This document shows positions 47,821 through 58,737 of a stretch of DNA of 64,000 nt, in pieces. The notes under the pieces were generated by a model, which made no database searches, was not told the origin of the DNA, and saw only the letters and a list, made by a program, of their open reading frames with translations. The stretch lies in the NCBI GenBank assembly GCA_951804985.1, contig OX638131.1, positions 54,495,078 to 54,559,077 of the forward strand. Reading direction: 5' to 3'. Numbering within the stretch: the first letter of the stretch is position 1; every line of letters begins with the position of its first letter. The DNA is from Dryomyza anilis (Eukaryota; Arthropoda; Insecta; Diptera; Dryomyzidae). The position numbers and the translations under genes were made by a program.

Positions 47821-49050
47821 CGTATCATGATGTTTTTCATTTAGACGGCGATGAATTGACATAGCGCCTCATGAAATAACAACACAGTGGAACCAACCAC
47901 CGATAAACCAAAAGCAATACAAATTGCCACACAAACACAGAGAGGAAACACAGACAGGTAAATAAAATGTTGGATGACGGCATTATATCGCCAAGCATAT
48001 CACCCTGGAATTCGCTGATGTTGTTGGTTCCTAAAAAGAGCGGCAAGGACGGTAACAAGAAGTGGTGGCTAATAATAGATTTCCGTAAATTGAACGACAT
48101 GACAATAAAACAAGTGTTTCCGATTCCTCGAATAGACGAAATATTAGATCAATTAGATCACAGTCGCGATTTTTCAACTTTAGATTTAGCAAGTGGTTAT
48201 CATCAGGTTCTAGTAGAAGAAGGGGATAAGGAAAAACAGCTGGTCTGGGTAATTTCGAGTTCAACAGAATGCCATTTGGTTTAACAGGGGCTCCAGCCAC
48301 TTTCCAGAGAATAATGAACCACATATTAATAGGCTTACAAGGTTTTGATTGCTTTGTTTACCTTGATGATATAGTGGTATACGGAAAAAATTTAGTTGAA
48401 CATGAGCTTAGGCTGAGTAGAGTATTACAGAAATTAAGGGAACACAATCTAAAATTAAATACAGAAAAATGTCAGTTTTTGCGTAGCGAAGTTGTCTATT
48501 TAGGACATAAATGTTCGGAGCTAGATGCCCTGCCAGATCCCTCTAAGGTTGAATGCGTAATAAATATTCCGGTGCCGAGAAATAAAAAAGAAATGCAAGC
48601 GTTTTTGGGATTAATTAATTATTACAGAAAATTTATAAGCAATATGGCAAAATTATCATTACCAATCAATAAATTACTTACAAAAGATGTTAAATTCACA
48701 TGGACAGACGATTGTCATAGTTCATTTATTAAATTAAAAGAATCAATAATTTCACCACCCATTCTCGCATATCCAGATTTTACAAAACCATTTTTAATTA
48801 CAACAGATGCAAGTAACGAAGCAATAGGTGCGGTACTATCGCAAAGTAAAGTAGGGAGCGACCGACCAATAGCGTTTGCTAGTGGGCATTAAATGGAGCA
48901 GAAAAAAATTACACCACCATTGAAAGGGAATTTTTAGTCATAGTCTGGGCAACAAATAATTTTAGAGCATATTTATTAGGAAAACCATTTACAATTTTCA
49001 CGGATCATCAGCCATTACGTAATATAGCAAATCTCAAAGTTTCAGACACA
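47821..49050 (+). pseudogene. Copy B reverse transcriptase and RNase H
   Basis: RT begins with NLCISYHDVFHLDGDEL, then LLVPKKSGKDGNKKWWLIID and FSTLDLASGYHQVLVEE (47967-48284). A frameshift follows, shared in position with the other old copies, plus a further 9-bp loss. The second half (48269-48892) is a good frame: [18 protein letters not shown], the catalytic [32 protein letters not shown] and the RNase H start LITTDASNEAIGAVLSQ. It stops at 48890 (SGH then TAA); the rest of RNase H (KPFTIFTDHQPLRNIANL) is out of frame to 49050. Confidence 0.88.
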
Positions 49051-49052
49051 AA

Positions 49053-50330
49053 TTGTCTGAGTATAATTTTGAAATAATCTATAAAAAACCGGGTAAAAAG
49101 AATTTAAACGCAGATACTTTAAGTAGAATTCCATATACAGATCCTGAAATTATAACAGTTCAAACACGGTCCAAAACAACACAAAGTAAATTAGATCAAC
49201 AAATTTCAACAACAAAGCTTCTAGCCAGTACACCGATCGGAGATGAAACGATTACAAAACCAAATAATGAAGCTAATAATGCTCAACTATTAGCTGATCC
49301 AGAAGAGATTAAAACGGTAATAAAGGATTTTCATGACTCAGCATTAGGAGGCCACCAGGGTGCAGTAAAAACATACTTAAGAATCAGAAAACAATTTAAA
49401 TGGAAAGGGATGCAGAAACAAATAAAAGATTACGTTAAAAATTGTTTACAATGTCGAGTAAATAAAAGTTCTAGGCTTACAAAAATGCCAATGGTTCTAA
49501 CTGATACGCCAGTGAGACCATTTGATAAAGTATACATGGATCTGGTAGGAATTTTACCGGAAACTGTATAAGGAAATAAATATATTCTAACTTTTCAAGA
49601 TGATTTCTCAAAGTATATGTGCTGCGTAGCCATACCAGATGCAGAAGCAAACACAGTAGCAAAAGCATTGTACGACGAAATCATTACACGTCATAATGTA
49701 CCGAAGGTATTAGTAACAGATAATGGTTCAAATTTCGTTTCAAAATTGTTTTCAGATACATGTAAATTGTTAGGAATAAAAAAATTGCATATTACGCCAT
49801 ATCATCCACAAGCTAATGGGTCTTTGGAAAGAAGCCATCGACCATTAGCGGAATATTTACGGAGTTTTGCAAAAGAAGATGGGTCGAACTGGGACCAATG
49901 GTTAAATTCCGCAATGCATGTGCACAATAACACATTGCATATGTCCACTGGTCAAACGCCTTTCCGTACTTTATACGGATACGATTTCGATATGCCAGCA
50001 AATCTTAAGCGAAAATGCTCACCCGTATATAATACCGATGATAACAACAAGTTATTAAAATATCAAATTCAACGCACACACGAAATCGTGAGAGAGAATC
50101 AAGAAAAAGCAAAAGAGAAATTTAAAAAATCTATGATAGCACAATACAGCTTAAAATATTTAGCGTAGGCGATCAAATTTTGTTAAAGAATCAGAATAGA
50201 AAGAATAAATTTTCACCCATTTGGGTAGGACCGTACGAGGTACTGTCAATAATAAGTCCTGCAACGACAATGATTTCTATCAAGGGAAAAGGAAAAAATT
50301 CCATAACAATTTATTAAAAGCATATAATTC
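49053..50330 (+). pseudogene. Copy B integrase (one stop, otherwise complete)
   Basis: This is the best preserved integrase here. It begins after the RNase H end (LNADTLSRIPY). The zinc domain has HDSALGGH and NCLQCRVN. The core has Asp in YMDLVG, Asp in VTDNGSNFVS and Glu in NGSLERSHRPLAEYL. One TAA at 49569-49571 interrupts the frame, which otherwise runs 49053-50168. The C-terminal GPYEVLSIISPATTMIS module is in another frame at 50216-50290. There is no chromodomain. The enzyme would have inserted the provirus. Confidence 0.9.
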
Positions 50331-50395
50331 TGAAGTAAATATAACGAAACAAATAACGTAACAAACAGTTCATAAATATTAGATGAGCTATAAAA

Positions 50396-50706
50396 GTAGC
50401 CGCGGTAGCTCAGTGGTTAGTGCATTGGACTACGAGCCGAAAGGTCCCCGGTTCAAGTCTGGACTGGGGCTAAGAACATCTTTTCATAGAAACATTTTTC
50501 TATACCGCGCTACCTCTCGGCAGTAAATGGCAAACCTCCGAGAGTAAAAACATTTCCTATGAAAAAGCTCTCACCCGCCGTTCGGATTCGGCAATAAACT
50601 GTAGGTCCCACCACTTTGAGTACAAATATAACATGCACAGCTCAAAATGGTGGGAGAGCTCGGCCTAAGTTCTTATAGAACTGTAGTGACAAACTATTAT
50701 TATTAT
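50396..50706 (+). mobile_element. tRNA-derived SINE, copy 1
   Basis: A 311-bp SINE with a tRNA-like head: A-box TAGCTCAGTGG and B-box GGTTCAAGTCT at the tRNA spacing, then a tRNA-unrelated body and an (ATT)n tail. It is flanked by TATAAAA at 50389-50395 and 50707-50713. Copy A keeps the empty site (GAGCTATAAAATAGC at about 41698). The head resembles a tRNA-Arg-like gene around GGACTACGAGCC, but I would not insist on the isotype. A related copy lies at 57626-57926. Confidence 0.92.
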
Positions 50707-51138
50707 TATAAAATAGCTAAAAGAAAATTTAATGCCTCAATGGCATTAAACCAAACGAGAGGAGCCAATGCACTAATTCACTGCAAATGAAATGAGATAC
50801 GTTAATGCATTGAAAAAAAGAGAAAAGAAGAGAAGTGAAATAAAATAAAATAAAATAAAATAGAGTATGAAAAGTAATAAGAAATGCATAGCTTGTGCGG
50901 CACGGAGTGTAGTATAGGGAAACTGCGCCGTAGCAAAAATGGGTTGAAAAAATATTTGCATGCCAAAAGTGTTGCGAATATTTTACGATTAATAAGTAAT
51001 ACGAAAAATATTAATTAAAGATAAAACAATGGTAAAAATACATTAGAATGATATGAGAATTTAAACAAAAAGAGAAAAATATATGAAATCGGGAAATTAA
51101 TAAAAATTACTATTGGGATAATGGAGCAGAAGTGGTAG
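50707..51138. other. Copy B 3' spacer (probable LTR), left part
   Basis: It matches 41698-42140 after copy A, for example CATTAAACCAAACGAGAGGA and the repeated AATAAAATAAAATA run. It is cut at 51138 by element D and resumes at 63306. The last four bases, GTAG, are the target duplication of D. Confidence 0.85.
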
Positions 51139-51884
51139 TGTTGTGAATCAGAAACGTTTTTTTTTTGTTGTATTTAAGAAAGCCTGCACATAAAGTTCAA
51201 ATCTAAAAGCACAATAACAGATGCATGTTAACTTAACATAACGTCTACGACGTAACTGGAACAAGTACATAATGTTTAGTGCATACTTTCAGGAGATAAA
51301 ATTAAGTCTACTTAAAAGCAACGAAAAATGCATTAGTTGCAATTTGATCCGAGACTCGCGCTAGCAAGTGTGCCGTCTGTTTAAAAGCAACAACAAAAGC
51401 ATTGGTTGTAATTTAAGTCAAGACTAACGCCAGCATGGGAACCAATTAAGAATTTAGCACATTGGAATTTTCTCAGTTAATGATTTCACAATATTAGTAA
51501 ATATCTGATGTGGGGTTCATGAGGTTTTTAGTAGTACGTAGATTTAAGAATATGCTTGCTTGCATTTATGAGTTGTGTTTTAGGAAATAAGTATAAGCAA
51601 GGGGTTCGTGAGTCGCACGATACCGAGGTGATGAGTAGAGGTTAAGTTTAGTTTTTAAGCATGATGATTTGCACTGCCTTAGAGTGCAGACGTGTTTTCA
51701 GTTTAAACTCAAGCTCGTAAAAATACTTAAAAATAATTAATAAAAGTAAAAGCAAGTCTAAAATATCCTTGCGTTTTTATTTAATAATAATTGTTTGGAA
51801 AGAATTGTGGACTTCGAGGGAATATTGTCACTGACGGTTTCATTAATAAAGGCACGTACAAAAGGACCCCTGGAGACCGCAACA
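51139..51884 (+). repeat. 5' LTR of element D
   Basis: It starts TGTTGTGAATCAG and ends near CGCAACA, matching 62547-63305. AATAAA occurs near the 3' end (about 51844), a plausible polyadenylation signal. TG...CA termini fit LTR elements; the 3' LTR has A at the last position but G before it. Confidence 0.92.
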
Positions 51885-51887
51885 TTT

Positions 51888-51899
51888 TGGCGCAGCCGG
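51888..51899 (+). promoter_or_regulatory. Primer binding site of element D
   Basis: TGGCGCAGCCGG lies three bases after the LTR end. It resembles the tRNA-Ser type primer site TGGCGCAGTCGG known from 17.6/297/ZAM-like elements, with one difference in the first twelve bases. It would prime minus-strand synthesis. Confidence 0.8.
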
Positions 51900-52108
51900 T
51901 TTTTCAAGAATCTACAAAAAGGACTGAAGGACGAATTTGAAGGAGCATTATAAAAAAAATATAAATGAAGAAACACAGAAGTGGAAAGGAAGGTATAATT
52001 AAATATTGAATAAATTTTAGTGAGTTTGAGTGAAAGCAGTAAATAAATGGTGAAATTAAATGATAGAAAGAATGATTATAAATTTTAATTGAAAATTGTA
52101 ATGATTAT

Positions 52109-53850
52109 ATGGCGAACTTTGAGGAATTGGAAGTAGCATATAGAAATATATTAGGACAACTTGGCAGATTTGCTGAGAAATTGTGGAATCATATTAGTTC
52201 GGAAGTTAACAATAAAGAAACTTTAGAATTAATAAAGAATAAAGTCAGTTCCACACGGGTATACTCAGAAGTCGAAAGAGTTGACGTAGTTTTTGAACAA
52301 TTAGTATACTTCTTGGAACATAAAAGTGCTCATAAAATAAAAGAATTAGAAGAGTGGAAAGGGGAATTTACTGCATTAAATAAAAAATTAAACGATATTG
52401 TAGAAGAACGGCAGGAGTTGTTAGATCAGGCTAGTGGAATAGAGGAAGAAAACGAAAAATTAAGAACTTTGCTGAAAAATAAAGATATTTCGGACGAATC
52501 AATTGAACGAGCACTGAGCCAACAGCCCAGACTAGAATTCTAAACATTAGAAGAAGCAAATAATAAAGTAAGGGAATTAGATTCAAAAATCCGATTTTTA
52601 GAATCGGAAGTTAAGCTAGCCCACGAAACATCATTATATCATAAGGAGGCATTACAGATTGAAGGACAGTTTGATAAAATAACAGCACCGGAAACAACAT
52701 TAGAAATGTCGTTAGATACTGTATCGAATTACGTAGGAAGTGTGGTTCCATTTTTTATGGGATCGGAATCACCATCCGTTAAAACTGAACTTTATAGATT
52801 CATGGACGCTTGTGCGTTAGCAAGTCTAAAAATTACAAAAGAAAACAAAGAAAAATTCATTAGCTGTGTCAAACTGCATCTTCTTGGTGACGCTTATGAT
52901 CTAGTCCGCACAAGAAAGTTCAATGATTTAGAGGAGTTATTTGACGTTCTAAGAAATACATATTTAAAAATGACTACGTTAGATTCGGTTCAGGATAGTA
53001 TTAGAAAAGCATATCAGACGGATGGTGAAAGTCTGAGAACATTTGCAAGAAGATTAGAAAGATTATGGGCAAACGCTAATGAAATAGCAGATTCAAGGTA
53101 CAAAAATAAAAATCTACCTACAGGTGTTTTTAATACGGAACTAGTAAACTCAGTTCTGACAGCATTCAAGGTAGGTGTAAAAGATCCGACAATAAAGGTT
53201 CTATTATTAAGTAGCAAAGCAGAAAACTTGAATGATTTATTAGATGAAGCATTAAAGGCCCAGATAACAATTCAAGGGGGTCCGAGATTCCCCGAGGAAG
53301 TGTACAGTTTCGAACAACGATCTGTAACCAGTCCAACGAATAGTATTCAAAACAATTATTTTCAAACTACCCTACTAAATAACAAAATATCAACCCAAAA
53401 TAAAATAGTAGGATCAAAAATACGAACAACATTCTCTTTTTGCCTGAAAAAAGGACATACACGAGACGAATGTATTACGCGTAAAAACACACCGTTTTGT
53501 ATAGAGTGTGAAAAATATGGGCACGAATCTAGTTGGAGGTGTGCTTCCATTAGATTAGAAGCTCAAAATAAGGAAGGGTTTGGACGTACACAAAACCATC
53601 CAGTTGTTAATAGGGAATTTTTAAACAACAATTTGCAAGCAGGACAAAATACCGTACCAATAATAATAATAATAATAGAAATAATAACAATAATAACAAT
53701 GGGAATACCCCTAGAAATAATTTAAAATGTGATTGGTGTCGTAGACTTGGTCATGTAGAAACTGATTGCTACGCCAAGAGGGATTATCTGGCGAGGGAGA
53801 ATAATGATCAAAACAAGGGAAACTACCAGGGGACCAGCCAAGACCAGTAA
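52109..53850 (+). pseudogene. Element D gag (one stop, one frameshift)
   Basis: The structural protein would package genomic RNA. Start at ATG 52109 (MANFEELEVAYRNILGQLGR) agrees with copy A. A coiled coil spans about residues 95-140 (EENEKLRTLLKNK). TAA at 52541-52543 stands where copy A has a Glu codon; the same frame then runs to 53725. It includes capsid-like DAYDLVRTRKFNDLEELFDV. Two Cys/His clusters follow, CLKKGHTRDEC (first Cys replaced by Phe) and CIECEKYGHESSWRC. The frame slips in the AAT run near 53660; the shifted frame has a CCHC knuckle, CDWCRRLGHVETDC, and ends at 53848-53850. Confidence 0.88.
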
Positions 53851-54692
53851 GCTGGGGACCCATTAAAAATAGCAAAATTAGGTCAAAAAGGGCAGAAATA
53901 GTAAATCATAAGGCTGAAGGGTCTGTGATCACATTAACTACCCAAACTCCTAAAAATAAGAGAAAACCGGTGTAGGAAAATATTGCAAATCAGACGTCTG
54001 AAGTGACCGTTGATACACATATTGATCCACCGTGGTTTGATTGTGAGGGAGTGACAATGGTAATTTTTGCATTAATACATTTCTTTATATATATGATAAT
54101 AGCAATAGGGGCAAAAATGATTAAATTAGTAGCAGATGAAACTAATCGGCAAAGATGTGTATGGGAAGAAATGCAAATAGGTCAAAAGGTGAACAATATG
54201 TTTACAGGAATGTTGAAAAAGTTTGAAAATTTTATAACATGTTATGATAAAAAAATCAGACAACAGTTGAGTGGATTAAATAAAAAGAGAATTAACAAAA
54301 TATACAATAGAAAGGGGGACTGCTTCAAATTGTCTAATGTAAGTGATGTGTTCATTGAAGTACCTTGCGAGGCAGCTAAAAATGGAAAACTCATATTACT
54401 AGTAGACTCAGGAGCAGATGCAAGCATAATAAAAGAAGGTGCAATGACACAACTACCGGAATTTGACAAAAATAGTAAGAAAGATTTTAATGGGGCTTTT
54501 GGTGGATGCGTAAGGACGTTAGGCACGACCAATATACAACACAGTAATATAAAGTGGTTACATTTAATAATGCATGTAGTATCTCTTGAACAAGGAATAC
54601 CAGCAGACGGAATAATAGGACGGGACAACATATGGAATAGATCCGTAATAAACGCAATTAATAAGACTATAACATTCTACGATAAAAAATAA
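53851..54692 (+). pseudogene. Element D pol N-terminus: membrane segment and protease
   Basis: The pol frame is -1 relative to the last gag frame, the arrangement expected for programmed -1 frameshifting in this group. A TAG at about 53972 interrupts it; from 54003 (a GTG, not a start) it is open for 229 codons. Residues 18-37 are a strongly hydrophobic helix (MVIFALIHFFIYMIIAIG), followed by a basic region, and the aspartic protease: LLVDSGADAS at 132-141 and the flap-side block IIGRD at 204-208. The catalytic triad is intact here, unlike copies A and B. The protease would process Gag and Pol. Confidence 0.88.
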
Positions 54693-55960
54693 ATAAATAA
54701 AAAATAGGATTACTAGATTATTAGAAAAAATTAACATCGATGAATCTTTAAATAAGGAGGAAATCACATCATTACAAAATCTTTGTATTTCTTACCACGA
54801 TGTTTTTCACTTAGAAGGTGACGAACTGTCATACACGCCGATACTTAAACACGACATAACAACACAATGGAATCAACCACCAATTAACCAAAAGCAATAC
54901 AAACTTCCACACACACATAGAGAGGAAATTAATAGACAGGTTAACATTTTTTTTCCATTTTTCAACTTTAGATTTAGCAAGTGGCTATCATCAGGTCTTA
55001 GTAGAAGAAGGTGATAAAGAAAAAACTGCCTTCAGTACAGGACTTGGACATTTTGAATTCAATAGGATGCCTTTCGATTTAACAGGGGCACCAGCAACTT
55101 TCCAGAGAATAATGAATCACATCTTAACAGGGTTACGGGGTATTGATTGTTTTGTATATCTTGATGATATAGTTGTGTATGGGAAAAATATAAGCGAACA
55201 TGAACACAGATTAAGTAAAGTATTACAGAAACTAAGAGACCATATTTTAAAATTAAATACCGAAAAATGTCAGTTTTTACGCCGTGAAGTTGTACATTTA
55301 GGGCATAAATGTTCAGAACTTGGTGCGCTGCCAGACCCCGCTAAGGTCGAATGCGTAAAAAATATTCCAGTAACAAGAAACAGAAAAGAAGTACAAGCAT
55401 TCTTGGGATTAATTAATTATTACAGAAAGTTCATAAGCAATATGGCAAGGTTATCTTTACCAATTAATAATTTACTTAAAAAGGACGTTAAATTTAAATG
55501 GACGGACGATTGTCAAAATTCATTTATTAAATTGAAAGAATCAATAATTTCACCTCCAATATTTGCATTTCCAGATTTTACAAAAACTTTTTTACTAACA
55601 ACAGACGTAAGTAACGAAGCAGTAGGTGCAGTCCTATCTCAAGGTGAAGTAAGAAGCGACCGACCGATCGCGTTTGCAAGTAGAACTTTAAATGGAGCAG
55701 AAAAACGATATTCTACTATTGAAAAGGAATTTTTAGCAATTGTTTGGGCAACAAAGAATTTTAGAGCATAGCTATTAGGGCGACCATTCAAAATTTTTAC
55801 AGATCATCAGCCTCTAAAAGGTATTGCAAATTTAAAACTTCAGACATCCCGCCTTGCTCGTTTCCGACACAAATTATCGGAATATGATTTTGAAATAATG
55901 TACAAACCAGGTAAAAAGAATTTAAATGCGGATGCTTTAAGCAGAATTCCATATATAGAA
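54693..55960 (+). pseudogene. Element D reverse transcriptase and RNase H (fingers deleted)
   Basis: The protease-RT linker present in copy A is gone: 54692 passes through an AAATA run directly to LLEKINIDESLNKEEITSLQ. RT starts with LCISYHDVFHLEGDELSYTP, but after REEINRQVN about 180 bp are missing, so LLVPKKSG to PRIDEILDQ is absent and FSTLDLASGYHQVLVEE follows. From 55067 the frame is good: catalytic [26 protein letters not shown], then RNase H with TTDVSNEAVGAVLSQ and YSTIEKEFLAIVWATKNF. A TAG at 55769-55771 replaces a Tyr codon kept in copy B. RNase H ends after ARFRHKLSEYDFEIMYKPGK. Confidence 0.88.
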
Positions 55961-56136
55961 CCAGATATTACAGCCGTACAAACACGATCCATACAAAAAC
56001 ACAAAATATTTTAGATCAGCAAATCACAAAAATAAAACCACAAATCTGTACACCAGTCGTAGATGAAACAATAATAGATACAAATAATGAAACGAATTCA
56101 GCTCAAATATTAACTGATCCGGATGAAATTAAAACC

Positions 56137-56768
56137 GTGATGAAAGATTTTCATGATTCAGCACTAGGAGGCCATCAGGGCACACTTAAAACATACTTTA
56201 GGATTAAGAAGCAATTTAAATGGAGGGGAATGCAGAAACAAATAAAAGAATATGTTAGAAACTGTCCTAAATGCCAAATGAACAAAAGTTCAAAGTTAAC
56301 AAAAATGCCAATGGTTTTGACAGATACGCCAACACGTCCATTCGATAAGGTTTATATGGACTTGGTAGGAATTTTACCTGAAACAGTGTCAGGAAATAAA
56401 TATATTTTAACTTTTCAAGACGATTTTTCAAAATACATGTGCTGCGTAGCTATCCCAGACGCGGAAGCAAGCACAGTAGCCAAAGCTTTTTACGAGGAAA
56501 TTATCACGCGTTATAATATTCCGAAAATTTTAATTACAGATAATGGTTCAAATTTTGTGTCAAAATTATTTTCAACACGTGCAAGTTATTAAACATTAAA
56601 AAAATGCATATAACACCTTATCACCCGCAGGCGAATGGCTCGTTAGAACGAAGTCACAGACCTTTAGCGGAGTATTTGAGATGTTTTGCAAAAGAGGATG
56701 GGTCCAACTGGGACCAATGGTTGAATTCGGCAATGCATGTGCACAATAACACAGTGCATATGTCAACA
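56137..56768 (+). pseudogene. Element D integrase, first part
   Basis: The zinc domain has HDSALGGH and NCPKCQMN; the core Asp residues are in YMDLVG and ITDNGSNFVS. A one-base loss after NFVSKLFS shifts the frame at about 56575, and the Glu block (NGSLERSHRPLAEYLRC) is in the frame starting at 56604. The integrase stops at HMSTG (56768) where env-tail sequence begins. Confidence 0.9.
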
Positions 56769-56912
56769 GGGATAGTAATTTTGGCACTAATACTGTTATT
56801 GACCGCGTATGTGGTATATTTGCGGTACCATCAACTATGTAAAAAGAAATCTAACAACAAAAATGTAGGAATAAATCGAGCAATTATTATTCAACTGTCT
56901 AACGACATTTAA
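56604..56912 (+). pseudogene. Integrase-env tail fusion frame
   Basis: An accidental open frame of 102 codons. The first 55 residues are the Glu part of the integrase core; from about 56769 it reads, in frame, the hydrophobic anchor of the D env gene (IVILALILLLTAYVV) followed by a basic tail (CKKKSNNKN). It results from the rearrangement described for 56769-57075. No function is implied. Confidence 0.8.
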
Positions 56913-57075
56913 AAAAAAAAACATTAATTATATGAAAAGTATAAATATAAATAATAATTAAAGACATATTCAACAACTAAAATAAAAATTAAATGAATTA
57001 TTTTCAATAAATATCGCAAAAAATTTAAAAGAAAACAAATCGTTGCACAAATTAAAGCATTTAATGATTTAGATG
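56769..57075 (+). repeat. Env tail and 3' UTR copied into integrase
   Basis: These 307 bp equal 61882-62198 apart from a 10-base deletion: the end of env, its stop, the A-run and the AT-rich 3' UTR. On the right the integrase restarts upstream of where it stopped, so integrase sequence flanks the segment on both sides as a direct repeat (56362-56771 and 57082-57492). Confidence 0.92.
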
Positions 57076-57625
57076 GTAGGATTGGTAGGAATTTTACCTG
57101 AAACAGTGTCACGAAATAAATATATTTTAACTTTTCAAGACGATTTTTCAAAATACATGTGCTGCGTAGCTATCCCAGACGCGGAAGCAAGCACAGTAGC
57201 CAAAGCTTTTTACGAGGAAATTATCACGCGTTATAATATTCCGAAAATTTTAATTACAGATAATGGTTCAAATTTTGTGTCAAAATTATTTTCAGACACG
57301 TGCAAGTAATTAAACATTAAAAAAATGCATATAACACCTTATCACCCGCAGGCGAATGGCTCGTTAGAACGAAGTCACAGACTTTTAGCGGAGTATTTGA
57401 GATGTTTTGCAAAAGAGGATGGGTCCAACTGGGACCAATGGTTGAATTCGGCAATGCATGTGCACAATAACACAGTGCATATGTCAACAGGGCAATCGCC
57501 TTGTCGTACTTTATACGGATTTGAATTTGACATGCCAACCAACCTAAAACGAAAATGTTCACCAATTTATAACAGTGAAGATTACAATAAGGTATTAAAA
57601 TACCAAATATAGCGTACACATGAGA
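57073..57625 (+). pseudogene. Element D integrase, duplicated core
   Basis: The second copy of the core starts just inside LVGILPETV and repeats QDDFSKYMCC, ITDNGSNFVS and, in the next frame, NGSLERSHRLLAEYL. A TAA follows DTCK at 57307-57309 where copy B has CKLLG. After MSTG the original integrase continues (QSPCRTLYGFEFDMP) to 57625, where a SINE interrupts. The duplicated segment is offset by 720-721 bp. Confidence 0.9.
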
Positions 57626-57926
57626 ATAATAATAATAATAGTTTGGCGCTACAGTCCTGTATAGAACTTCGGCCGAGCTCTCTCACCATTTTGAGCTGTG
57701 CGTGTTATATTTGTACTCAAAGTGGTGGGACCTACAGTTTATTGCCGAATACGAACGGCGGGTGAGAGCTTTTTCATAGGCAATGGTGTTACTCTCGTAG
57801 GTTTGCCATTTACTGACGAGAGGTAGCGCGGTATAGAAAAATGTTTCTATGAAAGATGAAGTCCAGGATTGAACCGGGGACCTTTCGGCTCGCAGTCCAA
57901 CGCACTAACCACTGAGCTACCGCGGC
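57626..57926 (-). mobile_element. tRNA-derived SINE, copy 2
   Basis: The same SINE family as at 50396, on the minus strand: tail (ATT)n at the left, tRNA-like head at the right with the A-box TAGCTCAGTGG and a B-box variant GGTTCAATCCT. It is flanked by an 11-bp target duplication, TACACATGAGA (57615-57625 and 57927-57937), and splits the integrase. It therefore entered after or with the provirus. Confidence 0.93.
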
Positions 57927-58172
57927 TACACATGAGATAGTCAGACAAAATCAAGAAAAAGTTAAGGAAAGATCTAAACGAAGTTATGATAATACATTAA
58001 ATACGGTAGTTTTTAAGGAAGGAGATAAAGTTTTATTAAAAAACCAGAATAGGAAAAACAAATTTTCACCAATCTGGGTAGGACCCTATGAAGTCCTTTC
58101 GATAATAAGTCCTGTGACAACAGTAATCTGTATCAAGGGAAAAGGAAAAAAATCCATAATAACTTATTAAAA
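57927..58172 (+). pseudogene. Element D integrase C-terminus
   Basis: This resumes after the SINE with THEIVRQNQEKVKERSKRSYD, then FKEGDKVLLKNQNRKNKFSP and the GPY/F module WVGPYEVLSIISPVTTVICI. One frameshift lies near 58150, in an A-run. It corresponds to 50070-50330 of copy B. Confidence 0.85.
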
Positions 58173-58737
58173 GCATATAACTCTTAAGTAATACACAAAA
58201 CGAACAAATATTATTCACTGTCACTATAATTGGGGTAGGTCAGTGCTTCACTTTCATGGTCAAGAGCATTGTTTATGGAAACAAACGACAGAAAGATTAT
58301 TGCACTTAAAATACAGATATAGGTTAGCATATCACACACTACAGTGGAGGGGAGATAGAAGTGAGGAATTTATGTGTAGTTATAAGCGAAAAAAAAAAAT
58401 ACGCAATTCAGCAAAGGGACCAGCTAGGCAACGATAAACAAGGTTTAAAAAAAAAAAAACTACACTATCTCAAAAAACAATGAGAACGACAAGCTAACCA
58501 CAACAAGCATGTACAACATGCGCTAATGCATGCGCAAAAATGCAATTTAACATTTTTATGCGATTAGCTTACTGAAAAAAAAAATGTATATATATAAAAA
58601 AAAACAACGAACATACGGTTAAAGAAATGAAACTAAAAAATTTTAGTTACAAAGCAATATGCTTTGATTTATTTTATTTTACTTTATTTTTTTTTTCTTT
58701 TCTGTATAATTTTATTTTCGTATAACTTAGTTTTCTT
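58173..58737. other. Post-pol spacer of element D
   Basis: AT-rich and mostly non-coding. Its start (CACTATAATTGGGGTAGGTC) resembles the same place after copy A at 41725-41750. It includes a T/A-rich run and, on the minus strand, AATAAA at 58717-58712, 21 bases after the stop of the antisense unit. A 64-codon frame at 58243 has no recognisable features. Confidence 0.6.

Noticed and set aside
50396..50470. A tRNA gene at this place
   Set aside because: A- and B-boxes are present, but the sequence continues into a 240-bp body with an (ATT)n tail and target duplication and has a second copy at 57626-57926. It is a SINE head.
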